DNA from: an uncultured Ruminococcus sp.
GTDB lineage: Bacteria > Bacillota > Clostridia > Oscillospirales > Ruminococcaceae
DNA length: 64,000 nt
Direction: 5' to 3'
Assembly: GCA_902776945.1 (NCBI GenBank)
Contig: CACYSH010000024.1
Coordinates: 34,223 to 98,222, forward strand
Shown here: positions 51,164-59,325 of the stretch, one piece after another
How positions within the stretch are numbered: the stretch's first letter is position 1
How the letters are laid out: each line of letters starts with the position of its first letter
Notes under the pieces: generated by a model
The model's input: only the letters and a program-made list of their open reading frames with translations
Databases searched by the model: none
Told to the model about the DNA's origin: nothing
Translations under genes and position numbers: made by a program

Positions 51164-52237
51164 TCACCAAAGAATATCCTTAAAACACAGCCGCGGTTCG
51201 TTTTTCTCAAAATCCCAGCTATGGAACGAATCGCCGTGACAATGTGCGACCTCCGCACAGTTACGGCATTTTTCACAATCGTCCGAAAGATCGCGGCGGA
51301 ACGCCTTAAAACCGTTCTGCCATACCTCGCTGAAACGGTCGCGCAGAATATTCCCCTGCACCAGTTCGGGACGGCGCTCGATGTCAAGACACGCGATTAT
51401 ATCGCCGTTCGCCGTGATACTCGCCGTGTACAGCCCCGCCAAACAGAAATAATACCAGTCGCGCACCTCATGCTCATACTCCAGCCCCAAATAATGGCTG
51501 CAACCGTAGCAGACAGGCTCGCCCGCCATGCGCTTGTCGCGGATATAGTTTATCAGATGTCGGTGGTCGTCGGGGGTCAGCAGCAGTTCGGGATATTTCA
51601 GCGCCCTGCCCATAGGCTCGATGCCGAGTATTCGCCACGAATCTATGTCCATTTTGTCGAATATCGCAAACAGCTCGTCAAGCTCGCCGATGTTCTGATG
51701 CGTTACAACGGTCGTTACCTGCACGGTCTTGAAGCCGCCGACCGCCAGCAGATTTTCTATCCCCCGCATGGCGAGCTTATACCCGCCGGGCGTGCGGCGG
51801 AATGCGTCGTGGGTCGGTTCAAGCCCGTCTATGCTGACCGATACAGTCGCCATGCCCGCGTCGCGCAGCCGCTGTGCTGTCTCCCGCGTGATGAGCGTGG
51901 CGTTCGTGGTCATTCCCCATGCAAAGCCCAGTTTATGCGCATAGCCCATTATGTCGAAGAACTCGCGCCGCAGCAGCGGTTCGCCGCCCGTTATACAGAG
52001 CATTTTGTCGTCCGTGCCGAGATCGGCTTTTACCTCGTCCAGAAAGCGATAGTAGGTCTCGGCGGGCATTTCGTCGAGAACAATGTCCCCGCAGCTGCTA
52101 CCGCAGTGCAGACAGCGTTCGTTGCAGCGCGATGTAAGCTCTAAGAAAAGATAGCGCAGGCGCGGTTTTTCAAACAGACTGCGGCGGTAATCGGCGAGCG
52201 TATCCATACCCTCCAGCTTTAAATTAACGTCTATCAT
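51164..52237 (-). CDS. Radical SAM/SPASM enzyme of the rSAM/lipoprotein type
   Basis: The product has 357 residues. The radical SAM cluster motif is CNERCLHC (C38, C42, C45), followed by CITGGEPLLRREF and TVSVSIDGLEPTHDAFR. The C-terminal SPASM region has Cys-rich segments (CYGC, CEKCRNCAEVAHCHGDS, late CFKDILW) for extra iron-sulfur clusters. LELTSRCNERCLHCGSSCG and the RILGIEPMGRA segment resemble the family I recall as the enzyme of the rSAM/lipoprotein system (TIGR04133), known mainly in Bacteroidetes. The two genes before it encode lipoproteins, which fits. The chemistry is unknown; peptide modification is inferred. Confidence 0.85.
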   Translation of the reverse strand: MIDVNLKLEGMDTLADYRRSLFEKPRLRYLFLELTSRCNERCLHCGSSCGDIVLDEMPAETYYRFLDEVKADLGTDDKMLCITGGEPLLRREFFDIMGYAHKLGFAWGMTTNATLITRETAQRLRDAGMATVSVSIDGLEPTHDAFRRTPGGYKLAMRGIENLLAVGGFKTVQVTTVVTHQNIGELDELFAIFDKMDIDSWRILGIEPMGRALKYPELLLTPDDHRHLINYIRDKRMAGEPVCYGCSHYLGLEYEHEVRDWYYFCLAGLYTASITANGDIIACLDIERRPELVQGNILRDRFSEVWQNGFKAFRRDLSDDCEKCRNCAEVAHCHGDSFHSWDFEKNEPRLCFKDILW

Positions 52238-52251
52238 TGCGTAACTCCTTT

Positions 52252-52365
52252 AATGTAAACAGGCGTTTTCGTCAAAATGCAAAAAACCAAACTATCGCAA
52301 GGCTTGCCCCCGCCGTCTTCACGGACAGGTCTATTTATGCAGTTCGCCGAAGCCGCTCATTTATA
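52252..52365. repeat. Degenerate CTATAAATGAGC-family copy
   Basis: The right end GCTCATTTATA is at 52355-52365; the left end is decayed (ATGTAAACAGGCG). It separates the radical SAM gene from its lipoprotein genes by 133 bp. Confidence 0.55.
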
Positions 52366-52370
52366 CTCCT

Positions 52371-53015
52371 TTACTGAAATACATCGGGCGGTCCGTAAAC
52401 GGGCGCGGGCAGCGTTGAGGTCATATTTATATTCGAGCTGTCATCGTTCGGGAACGCCGCCGCCGAGCCGTAAGCGCCGACGGGAACATTTCCGTCAGGC
52501 GTGGAATATACGTTCGAGAAGGCGGTCTCGCTTGTGGTGACGATATTTCCGTATTCGTCGGTAACGGTCGTTTCGGCGGCGGAGCCGCTTGTTTCGGTGG
52601 GCGAGGTCTCCGATACGGCGGCGCTCGTTTCGGGAGCGGTCGTTTCAAGCACAGGCTCGGGAATGTTCGTGGTAATGGCGGTCGGCTGAGTGGTGATCGT
52701 CGGCTTGGTCTCCTTTGTCGTCGCCTGTTCGGTCGTTGTCGTTTCGGCGGTGGTCTCGGTCGGCTTTTCGGTGGTAGTCTTTTTCTTTTTCTTGGTGGTG
52801 GTCGTGGCTGATGTTTCAGCCGCGGCGGTAGTCTCGCTCGTTTCGGAAGACTCGGCGGCTGTCGTTTCGGCGGCTGTCTCCGAAGCCACTTTGGTAATGT
52901 CGGGCGGCGGGCCGTAAACGTTCTGTTCGTTGCTGCCGGGCAGATTGCAGGAGCTGAATCCTGCGGCGGCGGTAAGTATCGCCGCGATAAGCATGGTCTG
53001 TCTTGTTTTCTTCAT
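52371..53015 (-). CDS. Lipoprotein with Tyr-Gly-Pro-Pro motifs
   Basis: The product has 214 residues. Signal peptide and lipobox GFSSC (Cys23) are clear. NVYGPPPDI follows at 32-40, and a second copy VYGPPDVFQ forms the extreme C-terminus (206-214). Between them is a Thr/Glu/Ala-rich linker with a KKKKK block, and GAYGSAAAF near 190. Putative lipoproteins of the rSAM/lipoprotein system carry a related YGxP motif just after the lipid Cys (from memory, TIGR04134). ATG 53015 has GGAGG upstream. It lies 28 bp after the other lipoprotein gene and before the radical SAM gene. Confidence 0.8.
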   Translation of the reverse strand: MKKTRQTMLIAAILTAAAGFSSCNLPGSNEQNVYGPPPDITKVASETAAETTAAESSETSETTAAAETSATTTTKKKKKTTTEKPTETTAETTTTEQATTKETKPTITTQPTAITTNIPEPVLETTAPETSAAVSETSPTETSGSAAETTVTDEYGNIVTTSETAFSNVYSTPDGNVPVGAYGSAAAFPNDDSSNINMTSTLPAPVYGPPDVFQ

Positions 53016-53043
53016 GATAATATTTACCTCCGTGCGGGGTTGG

Positions 53044-53826
53044 TTATTCGGTGTCCTCAATGTCGGGTGCTATCTCTATTTCGTCGTATTCCTCTATGCC
53101 GTCCTCGTCGGCGAAAATGTCGGCATCGTCGTCCGCCGCTGTTTCGATTTCAAAACCCTCTGTCTGACCTTCGGCAGAACTGCCGACATCTGCGGGCTTG
53201 TCCTTTGCGGAGCCTGCCGCTTCGCCGCCCGACGAGCTTGTGTCGGCGGCTTTGCTCTCGGCAGACTTCGAACTGCCGTTATCGGTCGATTTTGATTTGT
53301 CGGCTTTGCTTTCGGCAGACTTCGAACTGTCTTTATCGGTCGATTTGGATTTATCGGCTTTGCTCTCGGCAGATTTTGAACTGCCGTTATCGGTCGATTT
53401 TGATTTGTCGGCTTTGCTCTCGGCAGACTTCGAACTGTCGTTATCGGTCGATTTTGATTTGTCGGCTTTGCTTTCGGCAGATTTTGAACTGTCTTTATCG
53501 GTAGATTTGGCTTTGTCGGCTTTGCTTTCGGCAGACTTCGAACTGTCGTTATCGGTCGATTTTGATTTGTCGGCTTTGCTCTCGGCAGATTCGGAGCTGT
53601 CTTTTTCGGAAGAGCCTGTGCTGTCCTGCGCGGATTTATCGGGAACGCTTTCCGCCTGTGGGGAAACTGCTTCGGGAGCGGATTCACTGACGGTCGTAAG
53701 CGTTGCATTGGGGTCGGGCCCGTAAGCGCCGTAAGCACCATACGACGGCGGCGAACATGATGCCAGCCCTGCGGCAGCAGCAGTCAGCGCCAGCGCGACG
53801 GCGGCGGTCTTTGCAGTCTTTTTCAT
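53044..53826 (-). CDS. Lipoprotein with YGAYGAYGPDP motif and 18-residue repeats
   Basis: The product has 260 residues. Lipobox GLASC (Cys24) is followed at once by SPPSYGAYGAYGPDPN (25-40). Six 18-residue units (SAESKADKSKSTDNDSSK type) fill residues 80-187, a hydrophilic spacer able to cross the cell wall. The tail is highly acidic (DDDADIFADEDGIEEYDEIE). AGAGG precedes ATG. It is the first gene of the apparent operon with the second lipoprotein and the radical SAM enzyme. Confidence 0.8.
   Translation of the reverse strand: MKKTAKTAAVALALTAAAAGLASCSPPSYGAYGAYGPDPNATLTTVSESAPEAVSPQAESVPDKSAQDSTGSSEKDSSESAESKADKSKSTDNDSSKSAESKADKAKSTDKDSSKSAESKADKSKSTDNDSSKSAESKADKSKSTDNGSSKSAESKADKSKSTDKDSSKSAESKADKSKSTDNGSSKSAESKAADTSSSGGEAAGSAKDKPADVGSSAEGQTEGFEIETAADDDADIFADEDGIEEYDEIEIAPDIEDTE
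53266..53589 (-). repeat. 54-bp tandem repeat inside lipoprotein gene
   Basis: Six in-frame 54-bp units encode the 18-residue spacer repeats. The units differ by only a few bases, so copy number is likely to vary between strains. Confidence 0.85.
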
Positions 53827-53842
53827 TTATTTTACCTCTTAT

Positions 53843-54034
53843 CTATAAATGAGCAGTGCCGTCAATTTGCACAAATCCAAACTATCACAAGGCTTGCAGG
53901 GCGGCTGCGGCATCAACTTGTTGATGCAAACTTGTTGGCATTAACTTTGTTAATGCAGCCATTGCCCCCGCCGTCCTCATGTAAAGACTTTATCTAATTA
54001 TTTATGCAATTTAACAAAAGGCGCTCATTTATAG
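53843..54034. mobile_element. MITE-like element, CTATAAATGAGC family
   Basis: The 192-bp element has the 12-bp ends CTATAAATGAGC and GCTCATTTATAG. TGCCGTCAATTTGCACAAAT is the inner left arm. Two palindromes sit inside in tandem: GCATCAACTTGTTGATGC (53910-53927) and GCATTAACTTTGTTAATGC (53938-53956). Confidence 0.72.
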
Positions 54035-54095
54035 CCCTTATTTTAAAGCCCGACCCCTTGCGGCGGTCGGGCTTGTTATGCTTATTCAGAAGCTG

Positions 54096-54809
54096 TTATC
54101 TGAACTTGAACTTTCTGCGTCTGCCGGGATCATCGGAGCGGTCGTCTTCGTCATCGTCATAGTCGTCATCGTCGCGGCGGTCGTCGTAGTCCACATCACC
54201 GCCGATACGCCTGTTAAGATTTTCCACCGCGTTCATGGTGCTTACGACCTGATCGGTGCTTTGCGAGATGTTCGCCTGAGCGGTTTCGAGAACCTCTCTT
54301 GCATCGGAAAGCGCCTTGTTCACGCTGTCAGCCAGCGCACGGCGGATACGCTTGTCGTTCTCGCGTGCGTCGGTGATGATCTGATCTGCCTCCGCCTTTG
54401 CATCGTCAAGGATAACCTCCGCCTCGTTATGCGCGGCTTTGATTATCTCGGCGGCGCGGGCTTCGGCATTCTTGGTTATCTCGGTCTCGCTGACAAGCTC
54501 GTAAGCCTTGTTCTTGGCGGCTTCAAGCCCTTCCTCCGCCTTGCGCACGATCTTATCGGCTTCGTTCTCCGCCCTCTTGATGATTTTTTCGGCTTCGGCA
54601 TTGCCTTCGGCGATTATATTTTCTCTCTGGCGCTGGGTCTCCTTTGCCTTTTCAAGCTCGGGCGGCAGGCTCAGGTGAAGATTGTCTATGTAATCCCTCA
54701 TCTGTTCGCAGTCGATCATTTTCTTGCTGGAAAACGGCACTGCGGAGGAATTATCAAGCAGCTCCTCCATTAATTCAATGATCTCGTCAATGCTCATGTT
54801 GTTGTTCAT
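54096..54809 (-). CDS. Coiled-coil protein, V-ATPase subunit E/H-like or DivIVA-like
   Basis: The product has 237 residues. A long Ala/Glu/Lys-rich helix (about 50-190, EAEKIIKRAENEADKIVRKAEE) is followed by an Asp-rich tail (DDRRDDDDYDDDEDD) and the basic end RRRKFKFR. Such proteins sit next to rsmD and coaD in many clostridia; the exact role is not known. The start has AAAGGA 11 bases upstream. A division or cell-envelope role is possible by analogy with DivIVA. Confidence 0.75.
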   Translation of the reverse strand: MNNNMSIDEIIELMEELLDNSSAVPFSSKKMIDCEQMRDYIDNLHLSLPPELEKAKETQRQRENIIAEGNAEAEKIIKRAENEADKIVRKAEEGLEAAKNKAYELVSETEITKNAEARAAEIIKAAHNEAEVILDDAKAEADQIITDARENDKRIRRALADSVNKALSDAREVLETAQANISQSTDQVVSTMNAVENLNRRIGGDVDYDDRRDDDDYDDDEDDRSDDPGRRRKFKFR

Positions 54810-54915
54810 TTATGGAACATCCTTTCTTGAATTGGTATCTTGGATTATATAAATGGGCGCTTTCGGCAATTTGCGCAGAATGCTTGTTATACTGTTTCTT
54901 GACCAAATTGCCTTT

Positions 54916-55428
54916 TTAAATCTTCCTGAAAAGCCTTGAATTTATATCGCTGAGTATCTCCTGCGGAACAAAGCTCGAAATATCCCCGCCCAGCCCCGCG
55001 ATCTGCTTCACCACGCTCGACGAAAGATACATATTCTCGGTGCTTGTCGTAAGAAAAACCGTCTCCGCACCGGGATAAAGCTGCTTGTTCGCAAGCGCCA
55101 TCTGAAACTCATACTCAAAATCCGAAACGGCACGCAGCCCCTTGACGATAGCGCAGGCATGAGTGCGTTCCAGATACTCCGCAAGCAGCCCGTGATGACA
55201 GTCCACAAGCACGTTTTCAAGGTGCTTCGTGACCTTTAGTATCAGCATCATGCGTTCCTCGATAGTGAACGATTCGCTGCCGCTTTTGTTCGGATTGAAC
55301 GACACCAGCACTATCACCTTATCGAATATCTTTGCGGCGCGTTCGATTATGTCTATATGCCCTTTGGTTATGGGGTCAAAGCTGCCAGGGCAGACGGCTA
55401 TGCGCTTTCTTGGTGCCTCGCTGCTCAT
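54916..55428 (-). CDS. coaD: Phosphopantetheine adenylyltransferase
   Basis: The product has 170 residues. It makes dephospho-CoA from phosphopantetheine and ATP, the fourth step of CoA synthesis. The nucleotidyltransferase motif CPGSFDPITKGHIDII (13-28), GLRAVSDFEYEFQMALAN and STENMYLSSSVVKQIA are diagnostic. ATG 55428 overlaps the rsmD stop by ATGA, the usual pairing. Confidence 0.97.
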   Translation of the reverse strand: MSSEAPRKRIAVCPGSFDPITKGHIDIIERAAKIFDKVIVLVSFNPNKSGSESFTIEERMMLILKVTKHLENVLVDCHHGLLAEYLERTHACAIVKGLRAVSDFEYEFQMALANKQLYPGAETVFLTTSTENMYLSSSVVKQIAGLGGDISSFVPQEILSDINSRLFRKI

Positions 55429-55982
55429 TCGTCGTCGTCCTCCGTGGGTCTGCGGTAAACGGTCACGGCGACCTTACCGTAGCGGTATCTTTTGTGGAGC
55501 GTAAGCCCGGGGTATTCGTCGGGCAGAGTAAGCTCCGTTTCATGCTCACAGATAACGAACGCGGCGGGATTCATCTTATCGCCCAGAAACGGCAGAGCCT
55601 TTTCAAGCAGTCCGTTTCGGTAGGGCGGGTCAAGAAAGGCAATGTCAAAGCCGCCCTTTGCCACCTTCACATATTCCGTGCTGTCCATGTGGAGGATCTT
55701 TGTCTGTTCGCGGGGAAACTTGCAGGTATCAAGATTATCGCGGACGATCTCGACAGCGGCGGCGCTCATATCAACGAAAACGCAGTGCTTCGCGCCGCGG
55801 CTGAGTGCTTCAATACCCAGCTGACCGCTGCCTGCGAAAAGATCAAGCACGGCGGCGTGCGGCACGTCGAACTGTATCACGGAAAAAATAGCCTCCTTGA
55901 CCGCGTCGGGGGTAGGTCTTATATCAAGCGAGTCGAGCGTTTTTAGTTTTCTGCCCCTCGCCGAACCGGTTATAACTCTCAT
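55425..55982 (-). CDS. rsmD: 16S rRNA (guanine966-N2)-methyltransferase
   Basis: The product has 185 residues. The SAM-binding motif is VLDLFAGSGQLGIEALSRGA (about 46-65), and the catalytic motif is LDPPYRNGLLE. RPTPDAVKEAIFSVI precedes them. It methylates G966 in 16S rRNA during 30S assembly. First gene of the rsmD, coaD, coiled-coil operon. Confidence 0.96.
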   Translation of the reverse strand: MRVITGSARGRKLKTLDSLDIRPTPDAVKEAIFSVIQFDVPHAAVLDLFAGSGQLGIEALSRGAKHCVFVDMSAAAVEIVRDNLDTCKFPREQTKILHMDSTEYVKVAKGGFDIAFLDPPYRNGLLEKALPFLGDKMNPAAFVICEHETELTLPDEYPGLTLHKRYRYGKVAVTVYRRPTEDDDE

Positions 55983-56179
55983 AATTTAAAATTCCTTACA
56001 AAGTTTTTTTATATAGTTTATTATACAATATTTATCGCGGTTTGTCCATAGCAAAAGAAATAAATTTTTGCATAAAAACGGCGAATAAAACAAGTTTATG
56101 CACATTGCCGCAAACGCGGGGCGGCGCGTAGGATAATTATGCACTATACACAATAATAAAACGATCAAGCAAAGCGAAA

Positions 56180-56570
56180 AAAAAGCACAACGGTCTGAAA
56201 ATCAAGGCGGTGGAGATTTATACACGAACACGCAAAACACGGACGCGCAATGCGCACCCCTACAATATTATATATTGCAGCAGACCTGTGTGGATTGTTC
56301 GACCCGTGTGTGACAGCTTGCCCGTGAACGCCCACAAAGCCGCGATTTTACAGTGATTTTGAATAGGCTATCGCGTATAGGGCAAGCCCCGCCCTGCAAT
56401 GTGTATGCGGGGCGGTCAAAAAAATCCGTGACGGCGGAGCAATTCACGAACACTGCAATAAACACCCGCCCTACACAATCAAATCACAAATTTTAATGTC
56501 GTTTACTATAAAATACGCGCCGAAGGCGCTCCTTAACTATTAACTATTAACTATTCACTATTCACTTTGT
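56180..56570. repeat. Repeat-rich spacer before SDR gene
   Basis: It holds GGACGCGCAATGCGCACCCC (56241), a lone TATAGTAAACGACAT-family end (56465-56510) and directly after it an inverted heptad array (GGCGCTCCTTAACTATTAAC, 56520-56566). The first 200 bp of the gap (55983-56180) are A/T-rich and show nothing recognisable. Confidence 0.65.
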
Positions 56571-57341
56571 TTACAGCAGTCCGCCCAGCTTGCCTTTCTG
56601 ATAAAAGCCCGCAACCTTCATGCTTATCCCTTCGGGTATCAGCTTTGAAGCGGTCTTTGTAACGGCAAGAATATTCTCGGGGATAATAATGCGGTCGCCG
56701 CGGTCAAGCCCCCTCGCGGCACACTTGGCGCAATACTGCGGCGTAATGCCCTTAGTCATGAACCTTACCTCCGCAACATCATTGAACTCGGTGTTGACGG
56801 GGCCCGGACAAAGCGCCGCGATCTTCACATGACTGCCCTCTGATTTAAGCTCCTCGTAAATGCCGTTTGTAAGCGAAACGATAAACGATTTTGTCGCATA
56901 GTACATCGCCATATTGGGGCCGCCCGGCATAAGCCCCGCCGAAGACGCAACGTTCAGTATCGCGCCGCTGTCGCGGTAGCGGAAGTCCTTCAAAAAATCA
57001 TGCGTGAGGATAGCGGCGGCGGTGCAGTTTACGTCTATCATCTTTATCTGCTTGTCGAGGTCGAGCTGCTCGAAGGTACCCACCGCGCCGAAGCCTGCGC
57101 AGTTTATGAGCAGCTGCACGTTCATGTCGCTGACCTCGCCGAAAAGCGCCTTGCAGGTGTCGCGGTCGGAAAGGTCTGCCTCGATTATCTTTGTATCGCA
57201 TTTAAGCGTATCGGCAAGCTCTTCAAGCCTGTCGCGGCGGCGGGCGACAAGCACGATGTCAAAGCCCCTTGTCGAATAAAGTTTTGCAAGCTCTCTGCCT
57301 ATGCCCGAGCTTGCCCCTGTGATAACTGCCCATTTTTTCAT
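56571..57341 (-). CDS. Short-chain dehydrogenase/reductase
   Basis: The product has 256 residues. The Rossmann motif is ITGASSGIGREL (8-19), followed by NCAGFGAVG and the catalytic YYATKSF. The length and the C-terminal part (GITPQYCAKCAARGLDRGDRIIIPENI) resemble the DltE/YqjQ-like subgroup. The substrate is unknown. GGAG lies a few bases before ATG. Confidence 0.88.
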   Translation of the reverse strand: MKKWAVITGASSGIGRELAKLYSTRGFDIVLVARRRDRLEELADTLKCDTKIIEADLSDRDTCKALFGEVSDMNVQLLINCAGFGAVGTFEQLDLDKQIKMIDVNCTAAAILTHDFLKDFRYRDSGAILNVASSAGLMPGGPNMAMYYATKSFIVSLTNGIYEELKSEGSHVKIAALCPGPVNTEFNDVAEVRFMTKGITPQYCAKCAARGLDRGDRIIIPENILAVTKTASKLIPEGISMKVAGFYQKGKLGGLL

Positions 57342-57399
57342 GATGAGATGCTCCTTTCATAAGGTCATTGCCTGCGGTAATGCCTGTGTGTTTTTTGCG

Positions 57400-57480
57400 G
57401 TGTGACCCCTCCGCCAAATTAAGCCTCCCATGAAAGGGGAGGTGGCGCGGCGCAGCCGCGTCAGAGGGGTTTCCTATATA
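57400..57480. repeat. CCCCTCCG/CAGAGGGG inverted repeat
   Basis: GACCCCTCCGCC and the GTCAGAGGGGTTT end enclose CATGAAAGGGGAGGTGGC and the hairpin GCGCGGCGCAGCCGCG. The same motif is common between genes in related gut Firmicutes. The rest of the 335-bp gap holds the promoter below. Confidence 0.55.
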
Positions 57481-57607
57481 TTATAGTATACCCCAAAACC
57501 GTGCCGTTGTCAATCATCATTATGAGAAAAATTTAGTACACTTCAATATTTTTGACCGGGTAAATACGGCGGGGTTTTATTATTCAAACGAAAACGTGCA
57601 TTTCGTG

Positions 57608-57636
57608 TTGACATTCGGTTCAAAATATGAGATAAT
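57608..57636 (+). promoter_or_regulatory. Sigma-A promoter of nucleotidyltransferase gene
   Basis: TTGACA, 17 bp, GATAAT, 40 bp before the start codon. Confidence 0.75.
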
Positions 57637-57676
57637 AATATTTATGAATAATCTTATTTTTTTAGGAGATGACACA

Positions 57677-58600
57677 ATGAAAACAACACTTGTAATAATG
57701 GCGGCAGGTCTCGGCACCCGCTACGGCGAGGGCAGGATAAAGCAGCTCGACCCGATAGGTCCCAACAACGAGATAATCATGGACTACTCTATCTACGACG
57801 CTAAGGCGGCGGGCTTCGATAAGGTCGTGTTTATAATAAGGCGCGACATAAAACAGGCTTTCGATGATATGATAGGCTCGCGTATCGGCAGACAGATCGA
57901 GACCGATTACGTTTATCAGCAGACCGAGGACGTTCCCGCCAAATTTAAGCATCTGGAGCGCGTTAAACCCTGGGGAACGGGTCACGCCGTGCTGGCCTGT
58001 CAGGGTGTTGTGAACGAGCCTTTCGCCGTTATCAACGCCGACGACGTTTACGGCAGACAGGCTTTTGTCTCCATGCACGATTTTCTTGTGAACGGCTCCG
58101 CAGACGGCAGTAAGCTCCACCTTGCCATGCCGGGATTTATTCTCGGGAATACTCTTAGCCGCGAGGGTTCCGTGACACGCGGCGTATGCTCCGCCGACGA
58201 AAACGATATGCTGACAAACATAACCGAGACATACGGTATCCACGACGAGGACGGCAAGGTCATCGCGCTGACCGAAAAGGGCGCTTCGACCACGAAAGAG
58301 ATCAGCCGCGATTCGCACGTTTCGATGAATATGTGGGCTTGCCCCGCCGAGTTTATCGGCACACTGGGCGCGGAGTTTGTGAAGTTCCTCGAAAAGAGCG
58401 GCACCGACGCGGGCGCGGAATTTCTGCTGCCTACCGTTATCAATGATATGCTGCACCGCGGCGAAGCAGACTGCCGCCTGATAGAAACGACGGACAAATG
58501 GTTCGGTATGACAAGCGCCCGCGACAGGATAGCGGCGCAGGAGGCTGTCCGCGAGAACATCGCGGCGGGTATTTATCCCGAAAGGCTTTGGAAGGATTGA
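57677..58600 (+). CDS. NTP-transferase family sugar nucleotidyltransferase
   Basis: The product has 307 residues. The N-terminus TLVIMAAGLGTRYGEGRIKQLDPIGPNNE carries the nucleotide-binding GLGTRYG motif, and VINADDVYG holds the metal-binding Asp. It would activate a sugar phosphate to a nucleotide sugar; the sugar is unknown. ATG 57677 follows AGGAG; the frame is open to 57596 but covers the promoter. A lipoprotein gene follows 7 bp later in the same operon. Confidence 0.82.
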   Translation: MKTTLVIMAAGLGTRYGEGRIKQLDPIGPNNEIIMDYSIYDAKAAGFDKVVFIIRRDIKQAFDDMIGSRIGRQIETDYVYQQTEDVPAKFKHLERVKPWGTGHAVLACQGVVNEPFAVINADDVYGRQAFVSMHDFLVNGSADGSKLHLAMPGFILGNTLSREGSVTRGVCSADENDMLTNITETYGIHDEDGKVIALTEKGASTTKEISRDSHVSMNMWACPAEFIGTLGAEFVKFLEKSGTDAGAEFLLPTVINDMLHRGEADCRLIETTDKWFGMTSARDRIAAQEAVRENIAAGIYPERLWKD

Positions 58601-58607
58601 TAGGAAA

Positions 58608-59084
58608 ATGAAGAAGATTTGTGCTGCCGTTATTGCTGCGGCAGCTCTGACAACGCTTGCCGGGTGCGGCTCGGACGCTCAGAAAAGCGAGGTCGCGGAG
58701 ATAACCCGCGCTCAGTCGATAACTACCACTCAGGCGCAGCAGTCTGCTGAAATGCCCGAATACAGCGCCGACGAGCTTAAACCGCTTTACAAGGCTCCCG
58801 CCGATTTTGTCAAGATCGACACGACCCTTGACGACCCGACCACGGGGGAAATGCGGTTCCTTTATGACGGCAAGGGGCGCGTTGTCTGTGAAGCGTATAC
58901 GATAAGCGAACACCCGGTAAGGGTCGATTACGGCTATGACGACACCGAGAAGAAGGTCAAGATAGTCGCTTTTATGGAAAACCGCGTTGTTGACGAAAAG
59001 AGCATCGACCTTCCCGACTATGATGAGACTGTCGGTTTTGCCGATAAGGAAGGCTATTATTTCAAGGGCTACAAGTTCGAATGA
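58608..59084 (+). CDS. Unknown small lipoprotein
   Basis: The product has 158 residues. Signal peptide and lipobox TLAGC (Cys20) are clear. A Thr/Gln/Ser-rich linker (27-50) leads to a small beta-rich domain (FVKIDTTLDDPTTGEMRFLYD; VRVDYGYDD). It is co-transcribed with the nucleotidyltransferase and followed by a terminator. The function is unknown. Confidence 0.75.
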   Translation: MKKICAAVIAAAALTTLAGCGSDAQKSEVAEITRAQSITTTQAQQSAEMPEYSADELKPLYKAPADFVKIDTTLDDPTTGEMRFLYDGKGRVVCEAYTISEHPVRVDYGYDDTEKKVKIVAFMENRVVDEKSIDLPDYDETVGFADKEGYYFKGYKFE

Positions 59085-59104
59085 ACCGTTAAGTATAAGC
59101 AAAT

Positions 59105-59137
59105 AAAAGGCTTCTGTTTCCGGAAGCCTTTTGGCAT
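59105..59137 (+). terminator. Terminator of nucleotidyltransferase operon
   Basis: AAAAGGCTTC and GGAAGCCTTTT pair around a short loop, 20 bp after the stop. Confidence 0.8.
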
Positions 59138-59139
59138 TA

Positions 59140-59285
59140 TTTAAAGAAAACCGCGAAGCGGAAAATTGCAGGGCGGGAGCTTGCCCAATATGCGCTAACC
59201 TATTCGAAAATGCTGTAAAATTGCGGTTTTGTGGGGCGTTCACGGGCGGACATTGCTCATTTATAATTATTATTGCTCATTTATA
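59140..59285. repeat. Repeat remnants before glgB
   Basis: AACCGCGAAGCGGAAA-type and GGGCGGGAGCTTGCCC words are followed by two tandem copies of the end GCTCATTTATAATTATTA (59247 and 59271). Confidence 0.55.
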
Positions 59286-59325
59286 ATTATTATATTATCG
59301 CGTAAGGAGGAGAACATCACCTGAT

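Noticed and set aside
51095-52144. 349-codon plus-strand frame opposite the radical SAM gene
   Set aside because: Antisense to intact CxxxCxxC and SPASM motifs, and it starts inside the MITE.
53266-53589. CRISPR-like array in the lipoprotein region
   Set aside because: Units are in-frame coding repeats of 54 bp without spacers.
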